Part shown: piece after piece, positions 45,606 to 52,145 of the stretch
Numbering within the stretch: the stretch's first letter is position 1
Layout of the letters: each line of letters starts with the position of its first letter
Assembly: GCA_012032345.1 (NCBI GenBank)
Contig: JAAUQI010000008.1
Coordinates: forward strand, 60,291 to 112,435
DNA from: Leptolyngbyaceae cyanobacterium RM1_1_2
Lineage (GTDB): Bacteria > Cyanobacteriota > Cyanobacteriia > Phormidesmidales > Phormidesmidaceae
Length of the DNA stretch: 52,145 bases
Direction of reading: 5' to 3'
Position numbers and translations under genes: made by a program
The notes under the pieces: model-generated
What the model was told of the DNA's origin: nothing
Seen by the model: only the letters and a program-made list of their open reading frames with translations
Database searches by the model: none

Positions 45606-45854
45606 ATGCCAGAGGTTGCACGGTTCTAAGGAATTGTAATTAAGGTGTTTTTTGGTGATTACCCACCGCCTCATTTTCATGCGGTTTATGGTGAATACAA
45701 TGCGTTGGTCAATATGGAGTCACTTGAAATCATTGAGGGAGACTTACCTAACCGGGCAGAGAAATTAGTTCTGGAGTGGGCAATTTTGTACCAGCAAGAT
45801 TTGTTACAGATGTGGAATACCCAAGAGTTTCGCAAATTACCTCCCCTTAAATAA
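45606..45854 (+). pseudogene. DUF4160 family protein with early nonsense codon
   Basis: From the ATG at 45606 the frame reads MPEVARF, then TAA at 45624-45626, then GIVIKVFFGDYPPPHFHAVYGEYNALV and continues intact to LPPLK. DUF4160 proteins normally begin MPEIxRFyGI, so TAA replaces a single Tyr-type codon. A GTG at 45645 could restart translation and yield 69 residues with the PPHFH motif intact. It pairs with the DUF2442 gene 10 bp downstream, an arrangement seen in putative toxin-antitoxin loci. Confidence 0.8.
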
Positions 45855-45864
45855 GTTAAATCGT

Positions 45865-46158
45865 ATGAGCAATATGAAACCTCCTCGAATTCATAAAGTT
45901 AGAGCAATTAATGACACAACTTTAGTTATCGAGTTTACCAATCAAGAGGTGAGAAAATATGATGTCCGTCCTCTGTTGGAAATTCCTATGTTTTCTCTAC
46001 TTCGACAACCTGCTTTTTTTAGAAACTTTAAGGTTGAACCAGGAGGTTATGCCATTGTATGGAACGAGGAAATTGATATTAGCGAGTATGAGCTTTGGAA
46101 GAATGGTGTGCCGTTGGAGAGTAGAGATTTAGTGAGCGATCGCATTCAACAACCATAA
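45865..46158 (+). CDS. DUF2442 family protein
   Basis: 97 residues: RIHKVRAINDTTLVIEFTNQEVRKYDVRPLLEIPMF, PGGYAIVWNEEIDISEYELWKNG, the usual DUF2442 profile. The partner gene upstream is DUF4160. The pair is common in accessory DNA of cyanobacteria and may act as a toxin-antitoxin unit; function is not proven. The last codons run into a HIP1 site. Confidence 0.85.
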   Translation: MSNMKPPRIHKVRAINDTTLVIEFTNQEVRKYDVRPLLEIPMFSLLRQPAFFRNFKVEPGGYAIVWNEEIDISEYELWKNGVPLESRDLVSDRIQQP

Positions 46159-46459
46159 CGCGAACGCATTACCGGGCGATCGCATAAGCAATAAGAACAA
46201 TTCCAGCAGAGGTAGAGGTAGGAGGAGTTAGCGATCACGTAACCCATGCAGTTGGGGGGTGTTGCGCGTTGGGTTTCGTTGCCTCAACCCAACCTACGGG
46301 CGAGCGATCGCGCTGGTCATCCTCAATGCCGTGATTCGCGATAACAAAACTTGGCAAGCACCTGCTTAATCAAGTTCTCAGTGCCATATCATCAGTAACA
46401 CAAACGGACAACCCATGCCGTTACTTTGTCATGAGTATCAACAGCGAAAAAGTTTTTCT
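46159..46459. other. Noncoding DNA with REP block
   Basis: 301 bp with no gene. It contains composite REP block 2 and the tail of the immunity-like gene's transcript region. Confidence 0.5.
46220..46312 (+). repeat. Composite REP/HIP1 repeat block 2
   Basis: GTTAGCGATCACGTAACCCA, a short G-rich spacer, then GTTGGGTTTCGTTGCCTC with AACCCAACCTACGGGCGAGC and a terminal HIP1. It is nearly identical to the corresponding part of block 3 (51925-52018). Confidence 0.8.
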
Positions 46460-46924
46460 TTATTCCCCTTGACTTTCAAGACAATCGCTACGGGCTGTTT
46501 CCAATTTGTTAAGAAGTTGTCTATATTTTTCCAAAAAATCACTGTATATATCGGTATCAACTTCAAACTTATCGTAATTATTCATTACGTAATTGATTAA
46601 TTCATTGATAGTATTGTGCAATGATAGGAAGTCCTCTTCTTCCCATCTATACTCCAAAGTTGAATACAAGCAATTAATGATGTCACTATCCCCCTCAGAA
46701 TAATCGCTCTTTAGATAGTTGATTGCAGCCTGAAGATAGAAAGCAAATGCTCTAAAACCCATCCACATTAAATCTTGTCCATAAGCTAAACTGCTTTCAC
46801 GAAATAATACTTCAGCTTCTGCTAACGTTTTATTGAGAAAATGGTTGCATGCAGTAATTTCATCCAAAGAGTTGTAAACGTTAATCTCATCTTTAGTTGG
46901 TAGTTTCATAAAAGGGTTCTTCAT
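46460..46924 (-). CDS. Candidate immunity protein for the DUF4157 toxin
   Basis: 154 residues, acidic, strongly helical, Tyr/Asn-rich (YNSLDEITACNHFLNKTL, GFRAFAFYLQAAINYLKSDYSEG, LHNTINELINYVMNNYDKFEVDTD). No family is recognised. Its ATG overlaps the stop of the polymorphic toxin gene (ATGA), and it is low in GC like other toxin-immunity modules. Function as cognate immunity protein is inferred from size, acidity and coupling, not from homology. Confidence 0.55.
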   Translation of the reverse strand: MKNPFMKLPTKDEINVYNSLDEITACNHFLNKTLAEAEVLFRESSLAYGQDLMWMGFRAFAFYLQAAINYLKSDYSEGDSDIINCLYSTLEYRWEEEDFLSLHNTINELINYVMNNYDKFEVDTDIYSDFLEKYRQLLNKLETARSDCLESQGE

Positions 46925-49326
46925 TGAGTGGGCAAGGTGCTACATTTAGCTAAACTTTGCATTTTTTCAGCTAATTGAGTCTCGTGTCCTTTTTTAGGAT
47001 CTTGACCTTTTTTCTTCCGCTCAAGGCTTCCTGGTAGAACATCATCACAATCTTCTTTCAAGTAGGCTGCCCTGAAAGCAATTTCAGATGTAAGACACGC
47101 TATCTTCGCAGCACGTTCTGCGGGGGTGTCAGTTTTCTTACAACCCTTGCAAGTACCTAATGCTTCTTTAGCTGCATAAATTTCTAAGCACTTTTTAATT
47201 TTCGCCTGGACTGCTTTTTCAGCCGCTTCTTTTGCAGCCTTTTCAGCCACCTCTTTTTCTAGTTTTGATGCAGCTTTTGCTGCTTCTTCAGCTTTACTCA
47301 CAGCTTTCGCTTCTTTAAAGGCTTTTGCTAAACCCTCTTCTCCTAATTTAAGCGCGGTTTTTTCAGACACTTTGACAACAGCTTTACCTGCCATAACTCC
47401 TGCCTTTGCTCCATCTCCAATTGCAGGAATCATGGCGAATGCACTTATTCCTGCGTTCGTCCAATCACCTTCTGCAACATAGATAACAGCATTAACACCA
47501 TCAGGAATAGCACCTAAAACTGGTATAAATCCAGCAATATCCAATGATCCATGAACTATATCCATAGCGGAAGGATCTTTATCACGTACGCAACTAGAAG
47601 AGTCTCCACTTATGGGTTCATCAAAAACAAAAATATCACCTTCAATACAACAATACGGATGATCAAAAGTGCGCAAAATCGTCAAATAATAAGTTCCTGA
47701 AGGAAGACTGCTAAATGAGAATGACTTTGTTCCAGTCGTATCGGCTGTGCAAGTTGCAATTTCATTGTCGAACCACAAGTCTACAGACTTAGTCAATTTG
47801 ATTCCAAAGTCATGATTTTGGCAATCAGGAGTTTCTGTATTCAGTGGCCTTAAAGCAAGAACGACCCTTAACCCGCCTTGAGAAACCTGAACTTTTCTAG
47901 TTGTTAATGCTCTACGGCAAATCTGGACTGTACTATCAAACGCAAGACTTCTCATTACTTTCGGTTCAGATAGTATTTGAATAGAAAGCTGTGTAGAATT
48001 ACTATCTTTAATACTATCTTCTTGACGTTGAGTACCTTGCTCTCGAATTCCTAATTCTTGCATTTGGAGAGTAGACTCAGTTATTGGAGCAGAATTGCTG
48101 AGTGAAGTATTTATTGAGCCATCCACAGTTCCTTTTCGCATAATCTGACTATCCTCTTCCTGGCAGACAGGACACTTTCGCTGTAAGCCCCCCGTCTGCT
48201 GCACGACATGGGTTAACTCATGGGAAGTCAACGCATCCTTGCTGGGAGCCTTTCCTGCGCCGTAGTAGATATCTTGCTTATGGGTAAAAGCCTGAGCGTT
48301 CAAATCCTTATTCATCTGAACGGCATCACTGCCTGTATGCACTCGCACCTGACTGAAATCAGCCCCAAAGCGCGGCTCCATGAACGATCGCACCTCATCC
48401 GACAGCGGACTACCCCCACCCTTACTGGCATTCAACCGACTCTCTAAATCCGGTTGCACCTGTTCTGTTCCGTCGGTACTTCGCTGGACCGACTCCTCCT
48501 GCTCACAAGTCACACACTTCGCCTGAATCGGTTCTTCCTCCTCCGGTGCCTCCTGCCGTTGAGCGATCGGCGTAATCGTCTCTACCAGTGGTTTGGGTTG
48601 AATGTCTGCTGCTTCATCTTCCGACTGCCGTTGAATGTTGGGTGGAGTCGGTGGAGTCATGCTCATCACCTGGTCGGCAACCCGGTCTGCTTCCTGCTCA
48701 TAGACATCGTTGGGTTGTCCGATCGCCAGCTTTGCCTGAAGTGGGTTAGTTAGGGGGCGACGCTGAGGGGCATGAGAAAACAAATCTAGATGAGCAAACC
48801 CAGGTAGCTGTTGCGTATTGGGTGTGACTGGCTTTCGCTGCACTGAGTTCTGAGACGGCTTTGGTTGAGAGTCTTCCGGTGGGGCAGGCATCTTCATGAC
48901 CTGTTCAGCAACCTGATCCGCTTCCTGTTCGTATTGATCATCAGGTTCTCCGATCGCCAATTTAGGCTGAACAGGGGTTGCTGGCTCCAGTGTCTGTTTT
49001 GCTTGAGCATTGCGGATGAGGATTTCTAACAAGTTTGGCTGTGCTTTAGCTCGTTCCATTCGCTGCGCCCAGAAGCTATCCATCTTGGCTTGCAGCATTC
49101 CCAGCCTTTCTGACTCGACAGGTGTAATGGTGCCGTGATTCTCCTTGAGCTGGAGTCCAAACGCCTCAACCTTATTTTGATTGAAGGCTTCGTTCTCTAT
49201 ATCTTGCTGGGTTGGGGGGCGTTTAGGTTGCTGGCTAGAAAACGGACGAGATGTAAACTGAGACGTACTCCATGTCTGGGGAGTTTGAGAGCTGGATCGG
49301 TGAACACGCTCGAATGTCATACCCAC
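46921..49326 (-). CDS. DUF4157-containing polymorphic toxin precursor (eCIS-cargo-like)
   Basis: 801 residues. The N-terminus is low complexity with two repeats of KLAIGxPxDxYEQEADxVAxQVM (about residues 122-144 and 199-221). A DUF4157 domain follows, with its metallopeptidase-like motif SHELTHVVQQTGG (HExxH, about residue 369), and CxxC pairs at about 270 and 385. A beta-rich middle region (GTYYLTILRTFDHPYCC) precedes a hydrophobic pretoxin-like segment (VLGAIPDGVNAVIYVAEGDW, then AFAMIPAIGDG). An Ala/Lys/Glu-rich coiled coil follows, then a C-terminal module of about 85 residues with RAAYLKEDCDDVLPGS and KGHETQLAEKMQSLAKC, resembling Ntox16-type toxins. DUF4157 is associated with cargo of extracellular contractile injection systems; no such apparatus is in the window. 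Confidence 0.8.
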   Translation of the reverse strand: MGMTFERVHRSSSQTPQTWSTSQFTSRPFSSQQPKRPPTQQDIENEAFNQNKVEAFGLQLKENHGTITPVESERLGMLQAKMDSFWAQRMERAKAQPNLLEILIRNAQAKQTLEPATPVQPKLAIGEPDDQYEQEADQVAEQVMKMPAPPEDSQPKPSQNSVQRKPVTPNTQQLPGFAHLDLFSHAPQRRPLTNPLQAKLAIGQPNDVYEQEADRVADQVMSMTPPTPPNIQRQSEDEAADIQPKPLVETITPIAQRQEAPEEEEPIQAKCVTCEQEESVQRSTDGTEQVQPDLESRLNASKGGGSPLSDEVRSFMEPRFGADFSQVRVHTGSDAVQMNKDLNAQAFTHKQDIYYGAGKAPSKDALTSHELTHVVQQTGGLQRKCPVCQEEDSQIMRKGTVDGSINTSLSNSAPITESTLQMQELGIREQGTQRQEDSIKDSNSTQLSIQILSEPKVMRSLAFDSTVQICRRALTTRKVQVSQGGLRVVLALRPLNTETPDCQNHDFGIKLTKSVDLWFDNEIATCTADTTGTKSFSFSSLPSGTYYLTILRTFDHPYCCIEGDIFVFDEPISGDSSSCVRDKDPSAMDIVHGSLDIAGFIPVLGAIPDGVNAVIYVAEGDWTNAGISAFAMIPAIGDGAKAGVMAGKAVVKVSEKTALKLGEEGLAKAFKEAKAVSKAEEAAKAASKLEKEVAEKAAKEAAEKAVQAKIKKCLEIYAAKEALGTCKGCKKTDTPAERAAKIACLTSEIAFRAAYLKEDCDDVLPGSLERKKKGQDPKKGHETQLAEKMQSLAKCSTLPTQ

Positions 49327-49439
49327 ACCTCGTCAGTTTTGTAGTTTTCAATACACAACCATGAATCTCGTAACCATAACCTTGCTTATTCTCAATGTTC
49401 TTCTATTTTGGCGGATTAGGATCAGGAATTTAGGAAGTC
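49327..49439. other. Gap between toxin gene and intron
   Basis: Upstream region of the toxin gene on the minus strand; no feature recognised. The intron lies upstream of the toxin in its direction of transcription. Confidence 0.4.
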
Positions 49440-50203
49440 GGGTAAAGGAGAAGGTTTTAGATATAGCCCTCTCCCTCCCCTCAGAACCGTACGTACAACT
49501 TTCACTGTATACGGCTCAAGCAACGCCTTGAAATTCAGTGTCTCCGATTCTTAACAGCCCTTACGGATTGTCCTGACGGTTACGTTTACAAACCGAAGCC
49601 TGTACCTAACTTTTCCCGCCAGTTAAGTCTCTTCTCACTTGCAGTCAAGTTGTCACCTGCCCCACGTCTGCACCCTTTCGGGTTGGGCATGTACCCTATC
49701 CGAAAGGGTTATCGATTCCGCTTGCCTTTCGGCGGACGGCGTTCGCGTCTTGGGACATCCTGTACCCGCTAGAGGCTTCAGCTTTGGTTGCCCATCGCTT
49801 ACCTAGAGATGAAGGCATTTCCAGGACTCTATCGGGGTTGCCTCGTTCCGCACGGGGTGGAGATATGGTTGCTTTAGGACTCCTCTTTACTCCGGGAGCG
49901 AGGTGTTCTCAGCCGATATTTAGACGCTATCGACTCCCATGTGCCCCAGTATTCTCGTATCAGCCATTTCGAGAACCAAACTTCACAAAGCCTCATCAAG
50001 GATTCTTTTGCATTATCCGTAGCAACTTTGCCCTAGCCTGCACCCTCAATTTGGCTCTGAAGGTGCTTCGACAGTTAGCCTTGTCTGCTGATGCTGCCCT
50101 CCCATTACTGGTTGAACATTCCAGGGCGGACATCCGCTTGAACACTAGCGGGGAAAGAACTTAGGAGCCCTTTCCAACTCCCCCGAACGACATCGAGTCG
50201 CGC
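49440..50203 (-). mobile_element. Group II intron without a maturase gene
   Basis: The minus strand carries a textbook domain V (49484-49517), followed by a domain VI-like stem (GGAGAGGGC pairing toward CCTTCTCC) ending near 49440. About 700 nt upstream, GCGCGACTCGATGTCG with GGGGGAGTTGG resembles the GUGCG 5' end and domain I start of cyanobacterial chloroplast-like introns. Length is about 760 nt, and no reverse-transcriptase/maturase reading frame exists in it. Ends are approximate. It is either a natural ORF-less intron served in trans or a deletion derivative. Confidence 0.75.
49484..49517 (-). ncRNA. Group II intron domain V
   Basis: 34 nt on the minus strand, starting GAGCCGTATACAGTGAAAG and ending GTACGTACGGTTC. 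It keeps the GAGCCGTAT / ACGGTTC stem, the GAAA-type receptor loop and the catalytic bulge, matching the usual 34-nt size. This is the diagnostic catalytic element for the intron call. Confidence 0.92.
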
Positions 50204-50339
50204 GGCTAACAACTAATTAGAGAGAATTATTCTGCCCAATTCCCTTGTGCGGGTGTTTGGGTTGGGTGGAATAGCGTCGCCCATGCACCTATGTGGGCTG
50301 TATGGGTGGAAATACGTCCCTATCAGGTGATTGGGCAGC

Positions 50340-50371
50340 TAGTAGGTTGGGTTGAGGCACGAAACCCAACA
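50340..50371 (+). repeat. REP-like palindrome upstream of intact RAYT
   Basis: GTAGGTTGGGTTGAGGCACG followed by AAACCCAAC: 8-bp GTTGGGTT and AACCCAAC arms. It lies 71 bp before the RAYT gene and in the same orientation as the copy downstream of it. Confidence 0.8.
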
Positions 50372-50441
50372 TCTTCCTTCAACCCTGTTGCTTCTCTCCA
50401 TCGATTTGTCCACTCTTAGCAAAGTGTTATTACTACCATAA

Positions 50442-50984
50442 GTGCAATATCGGCGCGCCAAGACCGCCGGAGCGACTTATTTCTTTACAGTCGTCACCTA
50501 TCAACGTCAACGGCTATTTCATCAGCCAGAAATGGTTGATTTGCTTCGATCGGCATTTCGCACGGTCAAAGCCAGGTTCCCGTTTGCGATCGATGCCATT
50601 GTTGTCCTACCGGATCATCTGCATTGTCTTTGGACGTTGCCGGAGGGGGATGCGGATTTTTCTAAACGCTGGCGATTAATCAAGAGCGAGTTCAGTCGTC
50701 ATTGCCCGGATGTGTATAAACAACAACGGTCTGCTTCTCGATTAGATAAGGGTGAGCAGGCGATTTGGCAGCGACGATTTTGGGAGCATCAAATTCGAGA
50801 TGAAAGAGATTTTGCTCAACATGTGGATTATGTTCATTACAATCCGGTGGGTCACAGGCTAGTGATGGCACCCAGGGATTGGGTTTATTCCAGCTTTCAT
50901 CGCTATGTGCAGGATGGATGGTATTCGCTGGATTGGGGTGCAGAGGGGAAGGTTGAGTTTGAGGATGGGATTGTGAATGAATGA
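50442..50984 (+). CDS. REP-associated tyrosine transposase (RAYT), intact
   Basis: 180 residues from a GTG start. It is a Y1/HUH single-strand transposase: MQYRRAKTAGATYFFTVVTY, the HUH metal motif VLPDHLHCLWTLP (about residue 59), a KRWRLIKSEFSRHC segment, QRRFWEHQIRDERDF, and the catalytic-helix region VDYVHYNPVGHRLV with the Tyr. RAYTs bind and process REP palindromes. REP copies lie 71 bp upstream and 8 bp downstream, in one orientation, the classic REPtron layout. It appears functional, unlike the two relics at 42 and 45 kb. Confidence 0.92.
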   Translation: MQYRRAKTAGATYFFTVVTYQRQRLFHQPEMVDLLRSAFRTVKARFPFAIDAIVVLPDHLHCLWTLPEGDADFSKRWRLIKSEFSRHCPDVYKQQRSASRLDKGEQAIWQRRFWEHQIRDERDFAQHVDYVHYNPVGHRLVMAPRDWVYSSFHRYVQDGWYSLDWGAEGKVEFEDGIVNE

Positions 50985-50991
50985 CAAGGAT

Positions 50992-51036
50992 GTTGGGTTG
51001 AGGCACGAAACCCAACCTACGGGCGAGCGATCGCAC
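50992..51036 (+). repeat. REP-like palindrome downstream of intact RAYT
   Basis: GTTGGGTTGAGGCACGAAAC and CCAACCTACGGGCGAGCGAT followed by CGCAC. It is the same unit and orientation as at 50340, joined to a HIP1 core. Confidence 0.82.
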
Positions 51037-51405
51037 TCAAGCAACTTTTCCAGTTTGTTGAGGTGCTTCGTTGACCAAAATTGGATCAATATCTTGACTG
51101 CGATCGCGCTGACGGAATTCTGCTAAAAGTCGGAAGAAATATTCAAAAGCCACTTTTTCATCAATGGACTGGAGCAAAATGATTTTGTCCCAGGAATTGG
51201 CAGTACGAACTTGTAAATAGATCTGTAGCCAAGGTTGAAATTCTTGATAAAAATCTAGTTCTTCATCAGTAGGTAAAACTCCCATTTCCTGTCGGGCGAA
51301 TTTATAGCCAACCAGAAAGTGACGCAGGGCAGTAATTGAAGCAGTACCCAGATACAGCCCTGGTGTTTGTCTGATCTTTTCGAGTAATTCAAAAACCTGA
51401 CTCAC
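51037..51405 (-). CDS. Candidate immunity protein of the papain-fold toxin
   Basis: 122 residues from a GTG start preceded by a strong AGGAGG ribosome binding site. Sequence: FELLEKIRQTPGLYLGTASITALRHFLVGYKFARQEMG, FQPWLQIYLQVRTANSWDKIILL, then a helical DEKVAFEYFFRLLAEF. I do not recognise a named family with certainty. It follows the toxin gene by 12 bp on the same strand, the normal place for a cognate immunity gene. Strong RBS use would ensure excess antidote. Confidence 0.65.
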   Translation of the reverse strand: MSQVFELLEKIRQTPGLYLGTASITALRHFLVGYKFARQEMGVLPTDEELDFYQEFQPWLQIYLQVRTANSWDKIILLQSIDEKVAFEYFFRLLAEFRQRDRSQDIDPILVNEAPQQTGKVA

Positions 51406-51417
51406 GGTTTCTCCTCC

Positions 51418-51846
51418 TTACAAGCGTTCTATTTCTACTAATGTAAATTCCCCGCTATGACACTTAAAATCTCGTATCCATTCTTCGCGTGAAAGTCCTT
51501 GCTCTGAGAGATTATCGAATACCCTTTCGTAAACTTCAACGCCATAATGCTTACCATTAATGGTGATAGATTCGGTAATGTCCAGTTTCTCTAATCGAGT
51601 GCTGAGGATGTAGTCTTCACCATAACGGGTTTTGAGCTTGAGGAGCCTGCCTGGAATACCGTGCTGATGCAACCATCGTAGAATTGCTCTGGCACAATCA
51701 GCACATTCTAGAATGTCAAACTGACGAGTGATTGCTCCAATCTCTTCAAAAACCTCTGCCTCTGTCCAATCATTAGAACAGTCGCTAATAAGAGAGCCTC
51801 CAGAATTGACTTTATGCTCAATTATATCGATGTTGGGCTTGTCCAT
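51418..51846 (-). CDS. Papain-fold toxin domain protein (Tox-PL-2-like)
   Basis: 142 residues from the ATG at 51846 (MDKPNIDIIEHK); the frame is open to 51927, but that leader is REP-derived sequence. The domain has the catalytic Cys region ILECADCARAILRWL (about residue 48), RLLKLKTRYGEDYILSTRL, the His in INGKHYGVEVYERVFDN with the VFDN Asp/Asn, and LSREEWIRDFKC. These are hallmarks of papain-like deaminase/peptidase toxins at the ends of polymorphic toxin proteins. No N-terminal delivery domain is present, so it is an orphan module or lost its carrier. Confidence 0.75.
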   Translation of the reverse strand: MDKPNIDIIEHKVNSGGSLISDCSNDWTEAEVFEEIGAITRQFDILECADCARAILRWLHQHGIPGRLLKLKTRYGEDYILSTRLEKLDITESITINGKHYGVEVYERVFDNLSEQGLSREEWIRDFKCHSGEFTLVEIERL

Positions 51847-51865
51847 GATATTGGTCAGTGTCAAG

Positions 51866-52020
51866 CTGCGATCGCACTTAACGATGAGCGATCGCACTAC
51901 GGGCAAGCTGAGCTGGCAGAGTAGCATGGGTTAGCGATCGCGTAACCCATGCAGTTGGTGGGGATTGTTGCGCGTTGGGTTTCGTTGCCTCAACCCAACC
52001 TACGGGCGAGCGATCGCACT
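51866..52020 (+). repeat. Composite REP/HIP1 repeat block 3
   Basis: The fullest copy: two GAGCGATCGCAC cores, CATGGGTTAGCGATCGCG plus TAACCCATG (8-bp palindrome with HIP1 in the loop), then the REP GTTGGGTTTCGTTGCCTC plus AACCCAACCTACGGG and a HIP1. It matches block 1 over about 150 bp. Its right end abuts the integrase fragment. Confidence 0.85.
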
Positions 52021-52025
52021 GCCCC

Positions 52026-52145
52026 GCCCATATCTTTTGGGTGCTGTTTGTTATGGAAAAGAATGTACCTGCGAATCCATCCGACATAGCTTTGCTCGGT
52101 TCGATAGGAATAATGTTTTAGACGAATCGCGTCGCGAACCTGATC
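52026..52145 (-). pseudogene. Integron-integrase-like tyrosine recombinase, N-terminal fragment (continues beyond window)
   Basis: On the minus strand the frame entering at the window edge reads [20 protein letters not shown], then [20 protein letters not shown], the SAM-like N-terminal domain of IntI and related tyrosine recombinases. Directly after DMG the sequence changes to the REP/HIP1 block and reaches a stop about 12 codons later. The catalytic Arg-His-Tyr domain is therefore missing on this side. The start codon lies beyond 52145. Confidence 0.8.

Noticed and set aside
48220..48753. Plus-strand reading frames inside the DUF4157 gene
   Set aside because: They are the complement of repeat-rich toxin coding sequence with no independent support.
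49784..50164. A 126-codon plus-strand reading frame
   Set aside because: It lies antisense within the group II intron domains and has no protein-like composition.
50203..50225. GGCTAACAACTAATTAG beside the intron as the end of an attC site hit by the intron
   Set aside because: The opposite exon does not provide the other half of an attC-like repeat, and the intron is not of the attC-targeting IIC type.
51878..52087. A 69-codon minus-strand reading frame starting near the integrase fragment
   Set aside because: It is in a different frame from the integrase and is made almost entirely of REP/HIP1 sequence.

Overview
The window is cyanobacterial chromosome. The octamer GCGATCGC (HIP1) and close variants occur throughout, inside and between genes. 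The housekeeping genes are typically cyanobacterial: class II fructose-1,6/sedoheptulose-1,7-bisphosphatase, glutamyl-tRNA reductase, arginine decarboxylase, a CobA-HemD fusion, a GvpL/F-like protein and several Uma2-type proteins. No rRNA or tRNA gene was recognised. A filamentous Leptolyngbya-like lineage is only an impression.

Layout. 1-1.9 kb: the end of an ABC exporter ATPase, its permease and a small secreted protein. 2-5 kb: a decayed Zn/Cd resistance locus (broken P1B ATPase, divergent frameshifted SmtB-type repressor, well preserved operator), a 2OG-Fe(II) oxygenase and a DUF6887 gene next to a broken DUF6888 partner. 5-8.3 kb: an FAD dehydrogenase, a gene-poor stretch, and a PIN toxin-antitoxin pair followed directly by an attC-like repeat. 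8.3-39 kb is mostly core: peptidases, hemA, glpX, pgi, an M16 peptidase pair, a candidate structured RNA, SAM hydrolase, GvpL/F, DUF3352, queA, a phosphoribosyltransferase, an MFS sugar transporter, speA, cobA-hemD, a BaiN-like flavoprotein, alanine dehydrogenase and a TIR protein.

38.8-52.1 kb is an accessory island. It holds a restriction-modification unit (XRE regulator, C5-cytosine methyltransferase, PD-(D/E)XK-like nuclease) bounded by two attC-like repeats in the same orientation. It also holds degenerate and intact REP-associated transposases (RAYT) with many REP-like palindromes, a truncated P-loop kinase, a GNAT acetyltransferase, a HEPN/MNT pair, a DUF4160/DUF2442 pair, a DUF4157 polymorphic toxin with a candidate immunity gene, a group II intron with no protein gene, a papain-fold toxin with a candidate immunity gene, and at the edge the N-terminal part of an integron-integrase-like tyrosine recombinase cut off at a REP element.

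The most interesting reading is that attC-like sites follow a toxin-antitoxin pair and a restriction-modification unit in the orientation expected of integron cassettes, in a genome segment that also carries an IntI-like fragment.

At least four otherwise intact genes (FAD dehydrogenase, pgi, the 21.5 kb gene, DUF3352) are each split by a single-base indel in or beside a homopolymer. Sequencing error is the simplest explanation there. It cannot explain the metal-resistance locus, which has a large internal deletion and several independent lesions.
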